Part shown: one piece after another, positions 1 to 5,702 of the stretch | How the letters are laid out: each line of letters opens with the position of its first letter | Numbering within the stretch: position 1 is the stretch's first letter | NCBI GenBank assembly: GCA_913052655.1 | Contig: CAJXFN010000072.1 | Span: 1 to 6,934, forward strand | Reading direction: 5' to 3' | DNA: 6,934 nt | Source of the DNA: an uncultured Flavobacteriales bacterium | Lineage (GTDB): Bacteria; Bacteroidota; Bacteroidia; Flavobacteriales; BACL11 | Program-made: the position numbers and the translations under genes | The notes under the pieces: generated by a model | The model's database searches: none | What the model was told of the DNA's origin: nothing | The model's input: the letters and a program-made list of their open reading frames with translations, nothing else

Positions 1-599
1 CCCGCAGGTCCCATGTTTTTTTGTGCTCCAGCATATATTAAGTCAAATTTACTAACATCAATTTTTCTACTGAAAATGTCAGAACTCATATCACAAACCA
101 TTAAAGATGGAACATTAGGAAATTCTTTAATTTGTGTCCCAAAAATAGTATTGTTAGAGGTACAGTGAAAATAATCAACATCTTTTGGTATTGAATAACC
201 TTTTGGAATGTAATTATAATTTTTATCTGAAGAATCACCCACTATATTTACTTCACCAAAGTTTCTGGCTTCTACGATTGCCTTTTTTGCCCATGTACCT
301 GTATTTAAATAAGCAGATTTACCTCCATTTTCTTTCATTAGATTGATAGGAGCCATAAGAAATTCTAAGCTCGCACCTCCCTGTAAAAATAAAATAGAAT
401 ATCCTAAGGGTACTTCTAAAAGTTCTTTTACTAGATTTCTTGCTTTTTGCATTACATCTAAAAAGGGCTGGCTTCTATGAGAAATTTCAATTAAAGATAA
501 ATTGTCATTATTGAAATTTATAATTGCTTCTGAAGCTTTTTTTAATACATCTTGAGGTAAGATGCAGGGTCCTGCACTAAAATTATGTTTTTTACTCAT
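1..599 (-). CDS. serC: Phosphoserine aminotransferase, N-terminal 199 codons (3' end outside window)
   Basis: SerC is a cytoplasmic PLP-dependent class V aminotransferase. It converts 3-phosphohydroxypyruvate and glutamate to phosphoserine in serine synthesis, and also serves pyridoxal phosphate synthesis in many bacteria. The translation opens MSKKHNFSAGPCILP, the family N-terminus. It then shows the substrate-binding His41-Arg42 (ISHRS), the cofactor phosphate loop GGAS at 74-77, Trp102 in NTGTW (stacks on PLP), Thr150 in SNNTIFGT, Asp169 in CDMSSD, and the Schiff-base lysine Lys193 in AGAQKNMGPAG. The window edge cuts the gene just after that motif, so about 55% of a usual ~355-residue protein is visible, with no frameshift. 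The start is secure: an in-frame TAA lies directly before the ATG at 599. It follows efp by 24 bp with no visible terminator, so co-transcription is likely but not proven. No Shine-Dalgarno is present. Confidence 0.96.
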   Translation of the reverse strand, partial: MSKKHNFSAGPCILPQDVLKKASEAIINFNNDNLSLIEISHRSQPFLDVMQKARNLVKELLEVPLGYSILFLQGGASLEFLMAPINLMKENGGKSAYLNTGTWAKKAIVEARNFGEVNIVGDSSDKNYNYIPKGYSIPKDVDYFHCTSNNTIFGTQIKEFPNVPSLMVCDMSSDIFSRKIDVSKFDLIYAGAQKNMGPA

Positions 600-623
600 T
601 TATGATTTTGTTGAAATGATTTA

Positions 624-1190
624 TTATTCTTTTACTCTTTCTATGTAAGAACCTTTAACTGTATCAATTTTAATTTTATCTCCTTCATTTATAAACAATG
701 GGACTTGAATATCAGCTCCTGTTTCAGTTTTGGCAGGTTTAAAAGTGTTTGTTGCGGTATTGCCTTTTATCCCTGGTTCTGTATGGGATATCTTTAAAAC
801 AACATGAGAAGGTACTTGTGCAGAAAGTGGCATACCTTTATCAGCGTGGAATAATACTTCTATATTTTCTCCTTCTTTAAGAAATTGAACATGTTCTATA
901 AAATCCTTTTGCATGATGATTTGTTCATAATCATCAATGTTCATTAGATGATAATCATTCCCCTCAGAGTATAGAAATTGGTATTTTCTGTTTTCTACTC
1001 TAATTACATCAATTTTAACTCCAGATGTAAATGTGTTTTCTAATAACCTTCCTGTGTTTAGATTCCTAATTTTAGTTCTGACAAACGCAGGTCCTTTGCC
1101 TGGTTTTACATGCAAAAAAGATTCAATTTTCCAAGGTTCTCCATTGTGGTTAAAACATAACCCATTTCTAAAATCTGCAGTTGTCGCCAT
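624..1190 (-). CDS. efp: Translation elongation factor P
   Basis: EF-P binds ribosomes stalled on consecutive prolines, next to the peptidyl-tRNA, and stimulates peptide-bond formation. The 188-residue product has the normal family length. It has an N-terminal KOW-like domain (about 1-63), a middle OB domain (about 66-127) and a C-terminal OB domain (about 130-188). The C-terminal signature is visible around 143-161 (GNTATNTFKPAKTETGAD). The loop that reaches the peptidyl-transferase centre reads HVKPGKGPAF, placing Lys32 at the position that is beta-lysylated in E. coli (Lys34) and arginine-rhamnosylated in Pseudomonas. No modification gene (epmA, epmB, earP) lies in the window, so the state of Lys32 is unknown. 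The gene begins 5 bp after the lpxA stop, which points to co-transcription and perhaps translational coupling with the lipid A genes. Functionally it is unrelated to them, apart from a Pro-Pro-Tyr in LpxA (residues 175-177). Confidence 0.97.
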   Translation of the reverse strand: MATTADFRNGLCFNHNGEPWKIESFLHVKPGKGPAFVRTKIRNLNTGRLLENTFTSGVKIDVIRVENRKYQFLYSEGNDYHLMNIDDYEQIIMQKDFIEHVQFLKEGENIEVLFHADKGMPLSAQVPSHVVLKISHTEPGIKGNTATNTFKPAKTETGADIQVPLFINEGDKIKIDTVKGSYIERVKE

Positions 1191-1195
1191 AATAT

Positions 1196-1978
1196 TTAAT
1201 TTTGTTTATATCCTTTCATAATTCCTCTACCAGAGTTTTGTACAAATGAGATAATTTCATCTCTTTCTGGAGAGGATCTTAACTCAGCTTCAAGTTTTGT
1301 AACTGCTTGAGTATTATTGTTGTTTTTTTGAAACAAAATTCTGTAAATATCTTGAATTTCGGTAATTTTCTCTTCTGCAAATCCACGTCTCCTTAATCCT
1401 ATTGAGTTTACACCAATATATGATAAGGGTTCTCTAGCAGCTTTTACATACGGAGGTACATCTTTTCTAACTAAAGCACCTCCAGAGATCATAGAATGCT
1501 TTCCAATTGTAACAAATTGATGTACCGCAGAATTACCTCCTAAAATTGCGTAATCCCCAATTTTAACATGCCCTCCCAAAGCTACACCATTTACAATAAC
1601 ACAGTTGTTTCCAATAATACAATCGTGTGCGACATGAGAATATGCCATAATTAAGCAGTTTTCTCCAATAATAGTTTTTCCTGTGACAGAAGTGCCTCTA
1701 TTTATAGTTGCACATTCTCTAATGGTAGTTTTTTGTCCAATTTCTACTATAGAATCCTCATCTTTAAATTTTAAGTCTTGAGGTATTGCTGAAATAACTG
1801 CACCAGGAAAAATCCTACAATTCTCACCAATTCTAGCTCCTTCCATTATGGTTACATTCGAGCCAATCCAAGTACCTTTTCCTATTACAACATTATTTTC
1901 TATTGTTACAAAAGGTTCAATAACTACTGATTTATCAATTTTAGCTCCTGGATGGACATATGACAATGGTTGATGCAT
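1196..1978 (-). CDS. lpxA: Acyl-ACP--UDP-N-acetylglucosamine O-acyltransferase
   Basis: LpxA moves a 3-hydroxyacyl chain from ACP to the 3-OH of UDP-GlcNAc, the first and reversible step of lipid A synthesis, in the cytoplasm as a homotrimer. The 260-residue product matches the usual length. Residues about 5-185 form imperfect hexapeptide repeats ([IV]G-x4) of a left-handed beta-helix, followed by a helical C-terminal domain. The catalytic base is His118 in YSHVAHDC (E. coli His125). His137 (GGHV) and His153 (AVHQF) match E. coli His144 and His160. The family block DVPPYV and the GLRRRGF motif (194-200) are intact. Counting without gaps from the catalytic histidine, Gly166 falls at the E. coli Gly173 hydrocarbon-ruler position, compatible with C14 or longer chains. 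The gene starts 3 bp after the lpxC/fabZ stop and in the same reading frame, and ends 5 bp before efp. Confidence 0.97.
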   Translation of the reverse strand: MHQPLSYVHPGAKIDKSVVIEPFVTIENNVVIGKGTWIGSNVTIMEGARIGENCRIFPGAVISAIPQDLKFKDEDSIVEIGQKTTIRECATINRGTSVTGKTIIGENCLIMAYSHVAHDCIIGNNCVIVNGVALGGHVKIGDYAILGGNSAVHQFVTIGKHSMISGGALVRKDVPPYVKAAREPLSYIGVNSIGLRRRGFAEEKITEIQDIYRILFQKNNNNTQAVTKLEAELRSSPERDEIISFVQNSGRGIMKGYKQN

Positions 1979-1984
1979 AAATTA
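1976..1984 (-). other. In-frame TAA-TTT-ATG junction, lpxC/fabZ to lpxA
   Basis: Read on the minus strand, the lpxC/fabZ stop TAA (1984-1982) is followed by one TTT codon and then the lpxA ATG (1978-1976), all in one reading frame. The two reading frames are therefore separated only by a single stop codon. Upstream of the stop is GC followed by seven A. Reinitiation is the likely mode of lpxA translation. Stop readthrough would yield a LpxC-FabZ-LpxA tri-domain chain, but nothing here shows that it happens. Confidence 0.8.
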
Positions 1985-3364
1985 TTTTTTTGCTATTTGA
2001 GCTAATAAATCTGCTTCTACAACTATTTTTCCATTTACGAATCCTTTACCATGCATGTGGCATAATCCTCTTCTAATTGGAGATATTAATTCTAATTTAA
2101 AGATAATTGTGTCTCCAGGAAGAACTTTTTGTTTGAACTTTGCATTATCTATTTTCATAAAATAAGTTAAATAATTTTCTGGATCAACCACAGTATTTAA
2201 AATAAGAACTCCGCCTGCCTGAGCCATGGTTTCTAGTTGTAAAACACCAGGCATTACAGGTGCTCCAGGAAAATGTCCTCTAAAATAATCTTCCTCTTCT
2301 TTCACAAATTTAACTCCTACAATAAAATCATCACCTAAGTCCCTAATCTCATCAATAAATAAGAAAGGGTCTCTGTGTGGTAATATTTCCTTAATTTGTT
2401 TCTTATTGTAAAAAGGTTTTTCGTTAAAATCAACTACAGGGGCTGTTGTTTTCATATCTTTTATTATTAAATCTCTAATTTTTTTTGCAAAATTTGTGTT
2501 ATGTGTGTGGCCGGGTTTCAATGCTATGACTTTTCCTTTTATAGGAAAACCAATTAAAGCTAAATCTCCAATTACATCTAATAACTTGTGTCTTGCAGCT
2601 TCATTTTTATATCTTAATTTTAAATTATTTAAAATTCCTGATTCAGTTATTTGGATATCATTCTTTTCAAAAACTTTGGCAAAATTACTAAGTTTTCTCT
2701 TATCTATTTTGTTTTCTACTATAACAATTGCATTATTTATATCGCCTCCTTTAATTAGATTGTTTTCTAACAGTAATTCTAATTCATGTAAAAAACAAAA
2801 AGTTCTAGATGAAGCTATCTCGAAATTAAAGTTTTTTAAAGAGGAAAGATTTGATTTTTGAATTCCTAAGGTATGTGAATCATAATCAATAGTAACATCA
2901 ATATTATACTCATCATCAGGAGTAACAATAATTTCTGTTCCACTTTCTTCATCTTTATAATAGATTTCCTTCTTAATTTTATATATATATTTATAAGAGC
3001 TTTGTTTTACTATTCCAACGTGATTTATTTTTTCAGAAAACTCTTTTGCGCTTCCATCTAAAATTGGAACCTCTTCATTGTCAATTAGAATGTCAATATT
3101 GTCAATGTTGTTACCAACAATAGCTGCTAAGATATGCTCAACAGTTTTAACAAAAACATTATTTTTTTTAAGATTAGTACTTCTTTCTGTAGAATATATG
3201 TTGTCAACAATCGCTTTGATTCTAGTATTTTCCTTATCTGTTCTTACAAAAACAATACCATTGTTTTCTTTTGCTGGAATCAAGGTCATATTAGTAAATA
3301 CCCCTGTATGAATGCCTTTTCCTGAAAAGTGAATTTTATCTTTTAATGTTATTTGCTTTTCCAT
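1982..3364 (-). CDS. lpxC/fabZ: Bifunctional LpxC deacetylase / FabZ 3-hydroxyacyl-ACP dehydratase fusion
   Basis: Two enzymes sit in one 460-residue chain. Residues 1 to about 305 are LpxC, the zinc-dependent UDP-3-O-acyl-GlcNAc deacetylase that commits flux to lipid A. Glu76-His77 (VEHI), His259 and Asp263 (HKLLDVIGD) and His286 (KPGH) match E. coli Glu78, His79, His238, Asp242 and His265; Lys260, Asp267 and Thr188-Phe189 are also present. The stretch between Thr188 and His259 is about 24 residues longer than in E. coli, as I recall is usual for the fused Bacteroidota form. Residues about 318-460 are a hot-dog-fold FabZ, which dehydrates 3-hydroxyacyl-ACP. They carry LPHRDPFLFID (328-338), catalytic His364 in RGHFPG and Glu378 in QLETMAQ (E. 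coli His54, Glu68). Both active sites look complete. The ATG shares one base with the lpxD stop. The coding sequence ends in a run of seven A before TAA. Confidence 0.97.
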   Translation of the reverse strand: MEKQITLKDKIHFSGKGIHTGVFTNMTLIPAKENNGIVFVRTDKENTRIKAIVDNIYSTERSTNLKKNNVFVKTVEHILAAIVGNNIDNIDILIDNEEVPILDGSAKEFSEKINHVGIVKQSSYKYIYKIKKEIYYKDEESGTEIIVTPDDEYNIDVTIDYDSHTLGIQKSNLSSLKNFNFEIASSRTFCFLHELELLLENNLIKGGDINNAIVIVENKIDKRKLSNFAKVFEKNDIQITESGILNNLKLRYKNEAARHKLLDVIGDLALIGFPIKGKVIALKPGHTHNTNFAKKIRDLIIKDMKTTAPVVDFNEKPFYNKKQIKEILPHRDPFLFIDEIRDLGDDFIVGVKFVKEEEDYFRGHFPGAPVMPGVLQLETMAQAGGVLILNTVVDPENYLTYFMKIDNAKFKQKVLPGDTIIFKLELISPIRRGLCHMHGKGFVNGKIVVEADLLAQIAKK

Positions 3365-3366
3365 TA
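3362..3366 (-). other. TAATG stop-start overlap, lpxD to lpxC/fabZ
   Basis: On the minus strand the lpxD stop codon TAA (3366-3364) shares its last A with the lpxC/fabZ start ATG (3364-3362). This arrangement commonly goes with termination-reinitiation by the same ribosome, giving matched amounts of the two enzymes. No Shine-Dalgarno precedes the ATG, which makes coupling more plausible, but coupling itself is inferred. Confidence 0.85.
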
Positions 3367-4386
3367 TTTTAATAAAGTCTTCTCAATTTTATTTAAAGTG
3401 TCATACATCTTTGGTAATTTTTTAAAGATAATATAGGACCTTAAAAATTCTTTTTGATTAAATGCATAAGGTCCTTGAATTGTTTCTCCATCTTTTATAT
3501 TAGAACCTACTCCTGTATGACCAGCTACTCTTACATTATTTCCTATCATTAAGTGGCCTGCAATTCCTGTTGATCCTCCAATCATACAATTGTCTCCAAT
3601 TTTTGTACTTCCCGCAATTCCAACAAGACCTGCTATTACTGTATTTTCTCCAATAACAACATTGTGACCAATCTGAATTTGATTATCTAATTTTGCTCCT
3701 TTCTTAATCAAAGTTGAACCTATGGTTGCTCTATCTATTGTAGTATTTGATCCTATTTCTACAAATTCTTTAGTAACAACATTACCTATTTGTTGAATTT
3801 TATTGTAATTACCTTCTGAATTGGGAGCAAAACCAAATCCATCTGCGCCAATAACCGCTCCAGCATGAATTATATTATCTATACCAATCTTACAATTGTT
3901 ATAAATCTTAACTCCTGAAAAAATTGTTGTTCTTTTTCCAATAGTAACATTATTACCAATAAATGAATGAGGGAAAACAAAAGTGTTATCTTCTATAATT
4001 ACATTTTCTCCAATAAAAACAAATGGTCCAATGTAACAGTTCTTACCAATTTTTGCTGATTTAGAAATATCAGATTTATCTGATATTCCTGATTGAGGAA
4101 GTGTCATTTTATTATAAAGTTCCAATAGCTTAGAAAAAGCGATATAAGCATCTTCTACTCTAATGAGTGTACAATCTACTTTTTTATCAAGAGTTAGATT
4201 TTTATTTACTATAACTACTGAGGCTTTGGTAGTGTATATATATGGAGTATATTTTGTATTTGATAAAAAACAAAGATCTCCTTTTTTCCCTTCTTCAATT
4301 TTTGCAATAGAACTAACTGTTTTAGAAGATTCACCCTCAATAGTTCCATTAAGAATATTTGCAATTTCTTCAGATGTATATTTCAT
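3364..4386 (-). CDS. lpxD: UDP-3-O-acylglucosamine N-acyltransferase
   Basis: LpxD adds the second 3-hydroxyacyl chain, from ACP to the 2-amino group made free by LpxC, giving UDP-2,3-diacylglucosamine in the cytoplasm. The 340-residue product has the normal architecture. It has an N-terminal uridine-binding domain (1 to about 98), a left-handed beta-helix of hexapeptide repeats (about 103-300), and a C-terminal helical tail (about 310-340) that in the E. coli enzyme contributes to ACP binding. The catalytic base is His241 in QIGHNVVIG (E. coli His239). The signature GADGFGFAP is at 180-188, followed by IGSNTTIDRATIG at 211-223. An ungapped count from the catalytic histidine puts Gly292 at the E. 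coli Met290 ruler position. An in-frame TAA at 4398-4396 rules out an ATG further upstream. The stop overlaps the lpxC/fabZ start as TAATG, so those two are probably translationally coupled. Confidence 0.97.
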   Translation of the reverse strand: MKYTSEEIANILNGTIEGESSKTVSSIAKIEEGKKGDLCFLSNTKYTPYIYTTKASVVIVNKNLTLDKKVDCTLIRVEDAYIAFSKLLELYNKMTLPQSGISDKSDISKSAKIGKNCYIGPFVFIGENVIIEDNTFVFPHSFIGNNVTIGKRTTIFSGVKIYNNCKIGIDNIIHAGAVIGADGFGFAPNSEGNYNKIQQIGNVVTKEFVEIGSNTTIDRATIGSTLIKKGAKLDNQIQIGHNVVIGENTVIAGLVGIAGSTKIGDNCMIGGSTGIAGHLMIGNNVRVAGHTGVGSNIKDGETIQGPYAFNQKEFLRSYIIFKKLPKMYDTLNKIEKTLLK

Positions 4387-4390
4387 ATTG

Positions 4391-4398
4391 CAAAATTA
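4391..4398 (-). promoter_or_regulatory. Possible Bacteroidota -7 box just upstream of lpxD
   Basis: The minus strand reads TAATTTTG, an exact match to the Bacteroidota -7 consensus TAnnTTTG. It lies in the 25-bp gap between the HD gene and lpxD, ending 4 bases before the lpxD ATG. I see no TTG -33 element at the usual 17-23 base spacing. If it is used, transcription would start at or very near the start codon, giving an almost leaderless lpxD message. Chance matches are fairly likely in DNA this AT-rich, so this is weak. Confidence 0.22.
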
Positions 4399-4411
4399 AC
4401 AAAATCTTTAA

Positions 4412-5647
4412 CTAGTTTGATAAGTTTGGATAACAAAGGAAATATTTGTTTACGGTTTTGTTAAGAGCTTCAATATTAAACTGATCAGAAGCTTCAGTTA
4501 TGTCCTTAACTTGTCCATTTTTCATTAGAATGTTAATTTTAGATTTATTGTGATGGTATGCATTATTACTAACCTTGTCAGTAAATATTAAGTAATCTAG
4601 CTCATCATCATTCAGCTTGAAATGTTTTTTTGTTTTGTTTTTAACTATTTGTATATCCATTTCAGAAAAAGGAGTGTTCTGAATTTGAATCTTTAGAGGT
4701 TCTCTATGGATTATTCTTTTACAAAGTGTAGATAATACAAAATCTGAATTATTTTTCCATTCTTTAATACATGAGTAAATATCATGATCATCTAATTCTG
4801 AAAAGGTTTCTAGTAAGGTTTGATTGTTTGATAGATCATTTAATTTGTATTCGTTTTCTAAAAATATTTTTAATGGATTGCTAGAATACAAGTTGATTCC
4901 TCTTTGTATTAATTCTTTTGCTCTTTGTAATATTTTTATGAGTGTATGTTCTGATGATAATACAGTTTTATGTAAATAAACTTGCCAATACATCAATCTT
5001 CTAGCGATTAAGAATTTCTCAACTGAATAAATTCCTTTTTCTTCAATTACTAATTCATCATTTATAACATCTAACATATTTATAATTCTTTCTGTACCAA
5101 TGTTACCCTCGGTAACTCCGGTATAGAAACTATCTCTTTTAAGATAATCTAATCGATCCATGTCTATCTGGGAAGAAACTAATTGATGTAGGAATTTTTT
5201 AGAGTGTTTGTTGTTGAATATTTGTATTGCTAACTCAAGTTTTCCATTAAATTCTTCATTTAATTTATTCATAAATAAATTAGATAAATTTTCATGAGAA
5301 ATATTATTTACTATACTATGTTCTAAGGCATGTGAAAAGGGCCCATGGCCTATATCATGTAATAAAATTGTTATTTTTAATGCTTCTGCCTCTTCATCTG
5401 TGATCTCATTGCCTTTGTTTCTTAATTGTTGAATTGCTTTTTTCATTAAAAACATACATCCAATCGCGTGCTGAAATCTAGTATGGTATGCTCCAGGATA
5501 TACTAAATAGGTAAGTCCTAATTGAGAAATTCTTCTTAGTCTTTGAAAGAACGGATGTTCGATTAGTTCAAAAATAATTCCACTTTCTAGAGTAATAAAT
5601 CCATAAATTGGATCGTTAATGATTTTATTTTTTTTTGTTTTATTCAT
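4412..5647 (-). CDS. HD-domain metal-dependent phosphohydrolase (COG1078 / dNTPase-like)
   Basis: This is a 411-residue cytoplasmic protein of the HD superfamily group that includes B. subtilis YwfO, E. faecalis EF1143 (a dNTP triphosphohydrolase) and, more distantly, SAMHD1. It opens with KIINDPIYGFITL, typical of the group. Metal-site residues are visible: His60 in RFQHAIG, His97-Asp98 in HDIGHGPFSH, and an aspartate at 162 or 164 in QIDMDRLDYLKRDS. His101, His106 and His110 are further candidates for the active site. The HD core spans about 50-175; the C-terminal half is probably helical and is poorly characterised. The likely reaction is hydrolysis of a nucleoside triphosphate or related nucleotide, but the substrate is not established. 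An in-frame TAA at 5668-5666 with no intervening ATG fixes the start. It is the first gene of the leftward set, 25 bp ahead of lpxD, and divergent from the porX-like gene. No transmembrane segment or signal peptide is seen. Confidence 0.92.
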   Translation of the reverse strand: MNKTKKNKIINDPIYGFITLESGIIFELIEHPFFQRLRRISQLGLTYLVYPGAYHTRFQHAIGCMFLMKKAIQQLRNKGNEITDEEAEALKITILLHDIGHGPFSHALEHSIVNNISHENLSNLFMNKLNEEFNGKLELAIQIFNNKHSKKFLHQLVSSQIDMDRLDYLKRDSFYTGVTEGNIGTERIINMLDVINDELVIEEKGIYSVEKFLIARRLMYWQVYLHKTVLSSEHTLIKILQRAKELIQRGINLYSSNPLKIFLENEYKLNDLSNNQTLLETFSELDDHDIYSCIKEWKNNSDFVLSTLCKRIIHREPLKIQIQNTPFSEMDIQIVKNKTKKHFKLNDDELDYLIFTDKVSNNAYHHNKSKINILMKNGQVKDITEASDQFNIEALNKTVNKYFLCYPNLSN

Positions 5648-5702
5648 TATAGGGCAAATAACGGATTATTTTTTGATTTTTGTAAAACTAAATTAATAAA
5701 AG
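5648..5702. promoter_or_regulatory. 55-bp divergent intergenic region with presumed promoters for the HD gene and porX
   Basis: This AT-rich spacer separates two divergently transcribed genes, so it, or sequence reaching into either gene, must hold both promoters. No exact TAnnTTTG box is found on either strand. The nearest on the plus strand is GATTTTTG at 5675-5682, with one mismatch and no matching TTG -33, 20 bases ahead of the porX ATG. On the minus strand GTTATTTG at 5662-5655 is a poorer match. I see no operator-like inverted repeat. Neither start has a Shine-Dalgarno sequence; the porX start is preceded by an A-rich stretch, common in Bacteroidota. Confidence 0.4.

Noticed and set aside
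1033..1221. Open frame of 62 codons on the plus strand
   Set aside because: It is antisense to the efp start and the lpxA end, with no promoter or family resemblance.
1985..1991. Run of seven A before the lpxC/fabZ stop as a programmed frameshift site
   Set aside because: A slip of one base would not enter the lpxA frame, and no downstream stimulatory structure is evident. Such runs are common in DNA this AT-rich, where Lys-Lys is coded AAA AAA.
2496..2861. Open frame of 121 codons on the plus strand
   Set aside because: It lies wholly antisense to lpxC/fabZ, whose translation matches LpxC residue by residue. The plus-strand product shows no recognisable domain and reads as the complement of conserved coding sequence.
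3078..3110. Short repeated 'tgtcaat' units
   Set aside because: They encode the IDNIDILIDN stretch of LpxC, a normal beta-strand region of the enzyme (E. coli has a similar IDNAYVDVD). The repetition follows from Asp/Asn/Ile codons and is not a DNA repeat element.
3078..3325. Two overlapping open frames on the plus strand (3078-3311 and 3134-3325)
   Set aside because: Both are antisense to the N-terminal third of LpxC. They overlap each other in different frames, and their composition is that of complemented low-GC coding DNA.
1196..4386. Similarity between lpxA and lpxD repeats as a possible duplication or repeat array
   Set aside because: It comes from the shared hexapeptide-repeat fold of these two acyltransferases, which are ancient paralogues in all lipid A makers.
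4163..4399. Open frame of 78 codons on the plus strand
   Set aside because: It is antisense to the lpxD N-terminal domain, and its product has no recognisable features.
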